Below the pieces are notes generated by a model. The model searched no databases. It saw only the letters and a program-made list of their open reading frames with translations, and was not told where the DNA came from. Both the position numbers and the translations under genes were made by a program. A DNA stretch of 6,548 bases from Lysobacteraceae bacterium (GTDB taxonomy: Bacteria; Pseudomonadota; Gammaproteobacteria; Xanthomonadales; Xanthomonadaceae). The first letter of the stretch is position 1. The number at the start of each line of letters is the position of its first letter. This document shows positions 1 through 4,981 of the stretch, piece by piece. The stretch is taken from positions 1 to 6,548 of the forward strand of contig DMHI01000034.1 in assembly GCA_003449515.1 (NCBI GenBank), in the 5' to 3' direction.

Positions 1-515
1 CATTCACCACCCGCGAGGCGCGCATCGCCGCGCTGGGCCGCGACCAGCGCGCGGTCGAGGCCCTGCTGGCGGAACTGCGCGATGCCATCGCCGATGTGCC
101 GAGGCAGCTCGACGATGATCGCCCCTTCGCCTCGCGGCGCGGCGCACTGCCGCTGCCGCTGGCCGGAGGCACGGTGCGCGAACGCTTCGGCATGGCCCTG
201 CCCGGCGGCCAGCGCAGCGACGGCGTGCGCTTCGCCGCGGCACGCGGCACCGCGGTGCGCGCGGTGGCACCGGGGCGTGTCGTCTACGCCGACTGGCTGA
301 GGGGCTACGGGCTGCTGCTCATCATCGACCACGGCGACGGCTGGATGACCCTGTACGCGCACGGCGACCACCTCGAGCGCGGCGTTGGCGACTGGGTGCG
401 CGCGGGCGATGTCGTTGCCCGCGCCGGCAGTTCCGGTGGCGCGGCCGAGAGCGCGCTGTACTTCGAGCTGCGTCGCGACGGCCAGCCGGTCGATCCGCGC
501 GGATGGTGGCGCTGA
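1..515 (+). CDS. envC: EnvC-like murein hydrolase activator, C-terminal part (5' end outside window)
   Basis: The reading frame is open from base 3, with no start in view, and gives the last 170 residues of a protein that is normally about 400 aa. The first ~30 visible residues are charged and Ala/Leu-rich (REARIAALGRDQRAVEALL), matching the end of the coiled coil that precedes the LytM domain in EnvC proteins. Visible residues ~72-167 form an M23/LytM fold with EnvC hallmarks: GTAVRAVAPGRVVYADWLRG, then GYGLLLIIDHG, LYAH, AGSSGG and LYFELRRDGQPVDP. Measured against active LytM enzymes, the HxxxD zinc motif reads S72...R76 and the HxH motif reads A151-L-Y153. The domain is therefore degenerate and should not cut peptidoglycan. 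Known EnvC proteins are periplasmic activators of amidases (AmiA/AmiB) in daughter-cell separation. The gene is followed after 34 bases by the ctpA-like gene in the same direction, an arrangement also known in pseudomonads and xanthomonads. The family call is firm; the exact amidase partner cannot be seen. Confidence 0.9.
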   Translation, partial: FTTREARIAALGRDQRAVEALLAELRDAIADVPRQLDDDRPFASRRGALPLPLAGGTVRERFGMALPGGQRSDGVRFAAARGTAVRAVAPGRVVYADWLRGYGLLLIIDHGDGWMTLYAHGDHLERGVGDWVRAGDVVARAGSSGGAAESALYFELRRDGQPVDPRGWWR

Positions 516-520
516 AACCG

Positions 521-526
521 CATAAT
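521..526 (+). promoter_or_regulatory. Possible -10 element ahead of ctpA
   Basis: CATAAT lies in the short gap between the envC stop and the ctpA start and stands out as AT-rich in very GC-rich surroundings. It differs from TATAAT at one base. No convincing -35 hexamer is found about 17 bases upstream (CGCGGA), and no TG extension precedes it. It could give ctpA its own transcript with a very short leader, or it could be chance. ctpA may simply be read through from envC. Confidence 0.25.
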
Positions 527-549
527 GGCGGCCTGTCGACGTGGACGCC

Positions 550-1905
550 ATGCGCCTTTCCCTCCTCCTTTCCGCGCTTGCGCTGGTCATCGCCGCCGCG
601 CTGGGCCTCGCCAATGCCGCCGGCGCGCAGGCTGCCGCCGGGCCGGGCGCGGTCATTCCGTCCGCCGACCCGCTCACTGACCCGCTCACCGACCCGTTCG
701 CCGTGCCCGCTTCGGCGGCGGTGCCGCTCGCGGAGATCCGTCGCTTCGTCGAGGTGTTCCGCACCGTGCAGCAGGGCTACGTCGATCCGATCGACGACCG
801 CGCGCTGATGCAGGCGGCGATCCGCGGCATGCTCGCCGAGCTCGATCCGCACAGCGCCTACCTGCCCGGCACCGCGGCAGCGACGCTGGTCGACGATGTC
901 GAGGGCCTGTACGACGGCATCGGTGTCGAAGTCGAAGTGCGCCCCGACCGCAGCCTGAAGGTGATCGGGGCGATCGATGGCAGTCCCGCGCACCGGGCCG
1001 GGCTGCGCACCGGCGATGTCATCGTCGCCATCAACGGTCGGCCGGTGGGCGCGCGCCGCAGCGATGACCCGTCGCGGGCCTTGCGCGGCGTGGCGGGCAC
1101 CAGCGTGCGCCTCACCCTGCTGCGCCCCGGCGAGGCGCTGCCGCGCGATCTGGTGCTGGTGCGCGAAAGCATCGTCCTCACCAGCGTCAACGGCCGCCTG
1201 CTCGAGCCGGGTTACGGCCTGCTGCGCATCAGTCATTTCCACGGCGATACCGCGCAGGAGCTCGGGCGCGTGCTCGATCGCCTCGAGCGCGGCAACGGCG
1301 GGCCGCTGGCCGGCGTGGTGCTCGATCTCCGCAACAATCCCGGCGGCCTGCTCACCACCGCTGTCGAGGTGGCCGATGCCTTCCTCGAGGGCGGCGTGGT
1401 CGCCACCACCCGCGGCCGCACCGATGCGGCCAACCGGCTTTACCGCGCGGGTCCCGGCGATCGCCTGCGGGGCGCGCCGATGACGGTGTTGATCGACGTC
1501 GGCACCGCGAGCTCCGCCGAAGTGCTGGCCGGTGCCCTGCGCGACCAGCGGCGCGCCCTGCTGCTCGGCGCGCGCAGCTTCGGCAAGGGCTCGGTGCAGA
1601 CCGTCGTCGACCTCGGCAATGGCGACGCGCTGAAGCTCACCACCGCGCGCTATTTCACGCCGGGCGGGCGCTCGATCCAGGCCACCGGCATCCTGCCCGA
1701 TGTCCTGCTGCCCGGTACCGCCATCCGCGGCCTGCGCGAGCAGGATCTGCCCGGCCATCTCGCCGGCGATGCCGAAGTGGCGGCCGGCTACGCCACCGGC
1801 ATGATCATCGAGGGCGATGCACCGATCGCCGAGGCGCTGCGCCGCGTCAGGCAGGCGGCGGAAGCGCGGGCGGCCGATGCACCGCGTCCCGGGCGCGCGC
1901 CGTAG
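550..1905 (+). CDS. ctpA: S41 family C-terminal processing peptidase (CtpA/Prc-like), secreted or periplasmic
   Basis: This is a 451-aa serine protease that cleaves envelope proteins near their C-termini. Residues 1-23 form a signal peptide (MRLSLLLSALALVIAAALG, probable cut after ANA). A short linker with a DPLT repeat follows, then the family N-terminal helical region (FRTVQQGYVDP, LAELDPHSAYLP, ~62-106). A PDZ domain (~117-205, YDGIGVEVEV and SPAHRAGLRTGDVIVAING) selects substrates. The S41 core (~210-390) contains LRNNPGGLL, VGTASSAE, FGKGSVQ and ARYFTPGGRSIQATGILPD. The catalytic residues are S321, K346 (25 apart, the spacing known for Prc S430/K455) and Q350, so the enzyme should be active. 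The start is uncertain: a GTG at 541 is in frame and adds MDA, but the ATG at 550 gives the cleaner signal peptide with Arg next to Met and no acid. Neither has a good Shine-Dalgarno. In related bacteria CtpA proteins degrade peptidoglycan hydrolases with a helper lipoprotein. No such helper gene is visible here, so that role is inferred. Confidence 0.93.
   Translation: MRLSLLLSALALVIAAALGLANAAGAQAAAGPGAVIPSADPLTDPLTDPFAVPASAAVPLAEIRRFVEVFRTVQQGYVDPIDDRALMQAAIRGMLAELDPHSAYLPGTAAATLVDDVEGLYDGIGVEVEVRPDRSLKVIGAIDGSPAHRAGLRTGDVIVAINGRPVGARRSDDPSRALRGVAGTSVRLTLLRPGEALPRDLVLVRESIVLTSVNGRLLEPGYGLLRISHFHGDTAQELGRVLDRLERGNGGPLAGVVLDLRNNPGGLLTTAVEVADAFLEGGVVATTRGRTDAANRLYRAGPGDRLRGAPMTVLIDVGTASSAEVLAGALRDQRRALLLGARSFGKGSVQTVVDLGNGDALKLTTARYFTPGGRSIQATGILPDVLLPGTAIRGLREQDLPGHLAGDAEVAAGYATGMIIEGDAPIAEALRRVRQAAEARAADAPRPGRAP
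667..702 (+). repeat. Three in-phase 12-bp tandem units in ctpA
   Basis: The units are GACCCGCTCACT (667-678), GACCCGCTCACC (679-690) and the diverged GACCCGTTCGCC (691-702). They are in frame and encode DPLT, DPLT and DPFA (residues 40-51 from the ATG). They lie in the linker between the signal peptide and the folded protease, where copy-number change would be tolerated. Confidence 0.75.
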
Positions 1906-1909
1906 CCCC

Positions 1910-2590
1910 TCAGCCGCGCAGCCGCGAACGGCGCTCCAGTCCGCGGCGGATCAGCAGGGCGGCACCGAAGCCCAGCGCGAATCCCGACAGGTGCGCCCAC
2001 CACGCCACGGCGCCAAAGCTCGGGCCGGCAAAGGTGAAGAGCACCTGCAGCACCACCCACAGCGTGATCAACACCACCGCCGGCATGCGCACGAAGTGCA
2101 GCCACAGGCCCAGCGGCAGCACCACCCCGAGGCGGGCGGTCGGGAACAGCGCGAGGTAGGCGCCGATCAGTGCCGAGACCGCACCGGAGGCGCCGATGAT
2201 CACGTGGTCGGGGCGGTCGAGCGAGACGGCCGCCACCAGGTTCGAGAGTGCGCCGCCAGCGACGAAGAACAGCAGCAGCCGCCACGGTCCGAGCGCGCGC
2301 TCCGCCGGCAGGCCGAACACCAGCAGGAACAGCATGTTGCCGAGCAGGTGCAGGCCATCGGCGTGCAGCCAGAGCGCGGTGACGAGGGTGGCGGCACGAT
2401 CGGCCTGCAGCAGTGCCGGCCAGTCGCCGGGCTGCGCCGACAGCGCACCCCAGCGCAGCAGCAGGCCATCCCGCGCGAGCGGATCGGACAGCGCGAGCAC
2501 CGCGAACGCACCGATGCACAGCACGAGCAGCAGTGGCGTGGCCCAGCGCAGCACCGGGTGGCGGCGTCCCGGCGCATCGACGAACACCAT
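1910..2590 (-). CDS. Rhomboid family intramembrane serine protease
   Basis: This is a 226-aa polytopic inner-membrane protein that cuts transmembrane substrates within or near the bilayer. It starts at the ATG at 2590-2588 (MVFVDAPGRRHPVLRW). A first membrane segment covers ~17-36 and a compact six-helix rhomboid core follows. The catalytic dyad is visible as S135 in GASG (133-136) and H200 in WWAHLSG. H81 and N85 in HLLGN match the HxxxN oxyanion residues of GlpG. The core ends at ~213 with a basic cytoplasmic tail (RRGLERRSRLRG). The start codon overlaps the gspB stop by one base (TGATG), with only a weak GGGTGG upstream, so translation is probably coupled to gspB. The motif after the active Ser (GAVSALIGAYLALFP) is that of ordinary bacterial rhomboids. 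I do not see the GLSGxLHG type I associate with rhombosortases. The substrate is unknown; the operon position suggests an envelope or secretion-related membrane protein. Confidence in the family is high. Confidence 0.94.
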   Translation of the reverse strand: MVFVDAPGRRHPVLRWATPLLLVLCIGAFAVLALSDPLARDGLLLRWGALSAQPGDWPALLQADRAATLVTALWLHADGLHLLGNMLFLLVFGLPAERALGPWRLLLFFVAGGALSNLVAAVSLDRPDHVIIGASGAVSALIGAYLALFPTARLGVVLPLGLWLHFVRMPAVVLITLWVVLQVLFTFAGPSFGAVAWWAHLSGFALGFGAALLIRRGLERRSRLRG

Positions 2591-3189
2591 CAGCGTGCCA
2601 CCCACAGCGCGCGGCCCTGCCAGTCGAGCAGCAGGCCGTCGCGGCGGATCTCGCGCAGTATCAGCCCCGGAGCCGGCGCATCGCCCTCGCGCAGGCGCTG
2701 GCCGTCGACGATGACGAGCCGCTGCGCCGGATCGTCGGCGTAGACGTGCATCGAGATCCGCAGCGGCGGCAGCGCCGCGCGCTCGGCCGCGCCCAGCCGG
2801 ATCAGGTCGAGCGCGCCGGTCGTGCTGCCGGAGGCCTCCTCCGGCCTGCGCACCTCGCCCAACGGCGCGGGGTGTGCCGGGGTGGCGGGTGCTGGGGGCT
2901 GCCGCGGTGCGGGGGTCCAGGTCGGGTCGGCCGCGCGGGCATCGCCGGTGGCGGGCCAGGCGGTTGCCGGCATCGGTGCGTTGGCGCTGAGGCCTGCGAC
3001 ATCGGATCGCCCGCCCCACCACGCCGTGGCCAGCACGGCGAGCAGCAGGCCCAGCAGGAGCGCGACGATGAGCCAGGGCCACGAGGCGGGGCGTCGCGCG
3101 GCGGGCATCGGGCCGTCGAGCAGTCGCGGCAGCTCGCCGCGTCGGCGCGCCGCCTCCGAGCGTCGCAGGGCTTCGAGGATCAGCGACAT
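2590..3189 (-). CDS. gspB: GspB/ExeB-like general secretion pathway protein B
   Basis: This is a 199-aa bitopic inner-membrane protein. The N-terminus (MSLILEALRRSEAARRRGELP) matches the family signature MSxILEALxxSEaeRxxG and is cytoplasmic. One membrane helix spans ~37-58 (WPWLIVALLLGLLLAVLATAWW). A Pro/Ala-rich periplasmic linker runs ~65-135, and the T2SSB domain covers ~138-199 (LPPLRISMHVYADDPAQRLVIVDG, then QRLREGD). The start chosen is the ATG at 3189, because it begins the family signature and has a good Shine-Dalgarno (AGGGAG, 5 bases ahead). An upstream in-frame ATG at 3234 would add 15 residues inside the preceding gene. The gene follows the exeA-like gene by 10 bases and overlaps the rhomboid start by one. 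In Aeromonas, ExeB pairs with ExeA to place the secretin ExeD across peptidoglycan; the same role is inferred here. No core type II genes are in view, so it may serve a secretin encoded elsewhere. Confidence 0.88.
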   Translation of the reverse strand: MSLILEALRRSEAARRRGELPRLLDGPMPAARRPASWPWLIVALLLGLLLAVLATAWWGGRSDVAGLSANAPMPATAWPATGDARAADPTWTPAPRQPPAPATPAHPAPLGEVRRPEEASGSTTGALDLIRLGAAERAALPPLRISMHVYADDPAQRLVIVDGQRLREGDAPAPGLILREIRRDGLLLDWQGRALWVAR

Positions 3190-3194
3190 GCCGG

Positions 3195-3201
3195 CTCCCT
3201 C
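3195..3201 (-). promoter_or_regulatory. Ribosome binding site of gspB
   Basis: On the minus strand the end of the exeA-like gene reads TGAGGGAGCCGGCATG. GAGGGAG is a strong Shine-Dalgarno that overlaps the TGA stop and sits 5 bases before the ATG at 3189. It settles the gspB start in favour of 3189 over the ATG at 3234 and suits coupled translation with the gene upstream. Confidence 0.75.
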
Positions 3202-4846
3202 ATTCCAGCACCTCGCGAAGCCGCGGGCCGGCATCGCGCTCGGCCCCCAGGGCGCGCAGGGTGGCGGGTCCCGGCACCCCGTCGATGGCCAGCCCGTGCC
3301 GCCGCTGCACCTCGCGCAGCGCGGCGACCAGCCCGGCGTCGAGCACCGCCGGCCCGTGCACTGCGCCGCCGCCGGAAGCGGTCATCAGCCGCGTGGCCAG
3401 CCAGTCGACATCGGGGCCGCTGTCGCCCGGCTGCGGCACGCGCACCAGCAGTCGCGGCGCGCGCCAGATCGCGAGGCTCCGGCCGCGGAAGTGGCGCGCA
3501 AGATCGACCCGATCCACATCGACCACGACCTCGTCCAGCCAGAGCCGGGCGCGTCGCGCATCGGCCCCCAGCAGCACCGCCCAGGCGCCGTGGCGCGTCC
3601 GCACCGGGCGTGCACGCGCGCCGTCGGCGATCGCCGTTGCCTCGAGGAACACCAGCGCCGGACGCCCGGCGGCCACGAGGGCATCGAGGCCCAGGTTGGC
3701 CTGGCACAGCAGCCCGGGCGCCAGCAGGGGTGCGCAGCGGCGCAGTGCCGCGGTGTCGGCCTCGGCAGCGCGCACCGCCCAGAGCCGCATCAGTTCCGAC
3801 GCGGGCAGGTCGAGTGCCGGATCGGCAAGCGCCAGGCGCGTGGCCAGCGTGGCCGGGTCGAGGCGCGGCGGCGGCAGCGGCGCGGCGATCCGGGCTTCGG
3901 CAAGGCCCGGCGCGAGCTCGGGCGAGGGGGGCGCGAGCGGGCGTTCGGGCAGCAGCGCGAAGACGCCGATCGCGAGCACGAGTGCCGCAGCCACCGTCAC
4001 CGCCGTCGATGGCCGGGGCAGCCGCTTCAGCGGTCGCACCAGCACCTCGCGCGCGGCGAGGTCGACCAGACGCTCGCCCACCGGGTGCTCGTCGCGGGCG
4101 TAGCCGGCCAGCAGCGCCCGCTCGGCGATCACGTTGATCAGCCGCGGCACGCCGCCGGAATGCTGGTGCAGGCGCTTCACCGCCAGCCGCGTGAACGGGA
4201 AGCGCGTGGCACCGGCCACCGCCACGCGGTGCCGCACGTAGCCATCGACCTCATCGGCGTCGAGCGGCGTGAGATGGAAGCGCGCGGTGATGCGCTGCGC
4301 AAGCTGGCGCAGCTCCGGACGGTCGAGGAGGTCGCGCAGCTCGGGCTGGCCCAGCAGCACCATCTGCAGCAGCTTCTGCGTTGGTGTCTCGAGGTTGGTG
4401 AGCAGCCGCACCTGCTCGAGTGCCGCCATCGACAGGTTCTGCGCCTCGTCGATGATCACCACCACGCGCAGTCCTTGAGCGTAGGCGTCGATCAGGTAGG
4501 CGTTGAGGCGGTCGTAAAGGCCCTTCAAGCTGCCGCGTGCGCCGTCGATGTCGAGGCGCAGTTCCTCGGCGATGGTCTCCAGCAGCTCCACCGGCGACAG
4601 CAGCGGGTTCAGCACCAGCGCGACGCGCACGGTCTCCGGCAATTGTTCGAGCAGCAGCCGGCACAGCGTGGTCTTGCCGGTGCCGACCTCGCCGGTGAGC
4701 TGCACGAAGCCACCACCACCGCCCTGGGTGATGCCGTAGTGCAGGTGCGCCAGGGCTTCGCGGTGGCGCTCGCTCAGGTAGACGAAGCGCGGGTCCGGCG
4801 TGATCGAGAACGGTGCTTCGGCGAAGCCGTAGGTCTCGAGGAGCAT
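3200..4846 (-). CDS. gspA: ExeA/GspA-like AAA ATPase with periplasmic peptidoglycan-binding C-terminus
   Basis: This 548-aa protein begins with the family signature MLLETYGFAEAPFSITPDPR and FVYLSERHREALAHL, which fixes the start at 4846 although no Shine-Dalgarno is visible. Residues ~1-265 are a cytoplasmic AAA ATPase: Walker A G52-T59 (GEVGTGKT), Walker B VVVIIDEAQ (128-136), LLGQPEL (164-170), R185 in QRITARFHL, and GGVPRLIN (231-238). One membrane helix lies at ~282-299. The periplasmic part has a Pro-rich linker, then a C39-protease-like domain (~345-468) of the kind seen in ExeA proteins, with a Cys pair C371/C381 that may form a disulphide. A peptidoglycan_binding_1 domain closes the protein (~472-538: GDSGPDVDWLATRL, then LREVQRRHGLAIDGVPGPATLRALG). 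ExeA uses ATP and binds peptidoglycan to help a type II secretin multimerise across the wall. The gene heads an operon with gspB and the rhomboid. Standalone relatives annotated only as 'AAA family ATPase' exist, but the gspB neighbour supports the secretion role. Confidence 0.9.
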   Translation of the reverse strand: MLLETYGFAEAPFSITPDPRFVYLSERHREALAHLHYGITQGGGGGFVQLTGEVGTGKTTLCRLLLEQLPETVRVALVLNPLLSPVELLETIAEELRLDIDGARGSLKGLYDRLNAYLIDAYAQGLRVVVIIDEAQNLSMAALEQVRLLTNLETPTQKLLQMVLLGQPELRDLLDRPELRQLAQRITARFHLTPLDADEVDGYVRHRVAVAGATRFPFTRLAVKRLHQHSGGVPRLINVIAERALLAGYARDEHPVGERLVDLAAREVLVRPLKRLPRPSTAVTVAAALVLAIGVFALLPERPLAPPSPELAPGLAEARIAAPLPPPRLDPATLATRLALADPALDLPASELMRLWAVRAAEADTAALRRCAPLLAPGLLCQANLGLDALVAAGRPALVFLEATAIADGARARPVRTRHGAWAVLLGADARRARLWLDEVVVDVDRVDLARHFRGRSLAIWRAPRLLVRVPQPGDSGPDVDWLATRLMTASGGGAVHGPAVLDAGLVAALREVQRRHGLAIDGVPGPATLRALGAERDAGPRLREVLE

Positions 4847-4930
4847 GGGAGCGCGGGTGCGGGTGGAGGTCTAGGGTGACACGGCGGCGACGATGCGGCG
4901 ATGTGCGGCGTGATCAACGCATAGGTGAAC

Positions 4931-4950
4931 GACGGGAAGCCGGCCCCGTC
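4931..4950 (-). terminator. Hairpin downstream of putA, no T-tract
   Basis: On the minus strand GACGGG and CCCGTC form a perfect 6-bp stem around the 8-base loop GCCGGCTT, about 30 bases after the putA stop. The bases that follow (GTTCACCTATG) contain no T-run, so it is not a standard intrinsic terminator. It may stabilise the 3' end or be chance in GC-rich DNA. Confidence 0.3.
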
Positions 4951-4960
4951 AACGTGGCGA

Positions 4961-4980
4961 CGCAGCGTGCGCACGCGGCG
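4961..4980. repeat. Imperfect 20-bp palindrome just after the putA stop
   Basis: GCGTGCGCACGC (4965-4976) is a perfect 12-bp palindrome. After one mismatched pair on each side, CGC and GCG extend the symmetry to 20 bp. It has no loop, so it looks more like a protein-binding dyad than a hairpin. It could also be chance given the GC content. Confidence 0.3.
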
Positions 4981-4981
4981 C

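Larger units (their letters stand above)
4847..4981. other. Intergenic region between putA and the exeA-like gene
   Basis: These 135 non-coding bases separate two genes that both read leftwards. The stretch should hold the end of the putA transcript and any promoter of the exeA-gspB-rhomboid operon. I see two inverted repeats near the putA side (listed separately). There is no T-run for an intrinsic terminator and no convincing -35/-10 pair. The sequence just ahead of the exeA ATG is C-rich (CCGCGCTCCC on the minus strand) and holds no Shine-Dalgarno. Confidence 0.6.

Noticed and set aside
322..1758. A 478-codon open frame on the minus strand
   Set aside because: It is antisense to envC and the S41 protease, both of which have clear catalytic or family motifs. 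The product has low-complexity composition and no domain.
1892..1901. GGCGCGCGCC palindrome at the end of ctpA as a terminator stem
   Set aside because: It is a loop-less GC run inside coding sequence with no T-tract after it.
1910..2590. Rhombosortase identity for the rhomboid
   Set aside because: The active-site region reads GASGAVSALIGAY, typical of general rhomboids. No GlyGly-CTERM protein is encoded nearby.
2591..3082. Upstream extension of the rhomboid frame to 390 codons
   Set aside because: The added N-terminal sequence is Arg/Ala/Pro-rich and out of frame with the well-supported gspB gene. The ATG at 2590 fits the coupled start.
3190..3234. Earlier start for gspB at 3234
   Set aside because: It adds 15 residues unlike the family, overlaps the preceding gene, and lies upstream of the strong Shine-Dalgarno that serves 3189.
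2413..4137. A 574-codon open frame on the plus strand
   Set aside because: It is Arg/Ala/Pro-rich shadow coding opposite the rhomboid, gspB and the exeA-like gene.
2822..4879. A 685-codon open frame on the plus strand
   Set aside because: It lies opposite the exeA-like and gspB genes. Its product is Arg/Gln/His/Ala-rich with no recognisable domain. Long antisense frames are expected in GC-rich DNA.
4918..4952. TTGACG and TATGCG on the minus strand as a promoter for the exeA-like gene
   Set aside because: The spacing is 23 bases, too long for a normal sigma-70 promoter, and the -10 match is poor.
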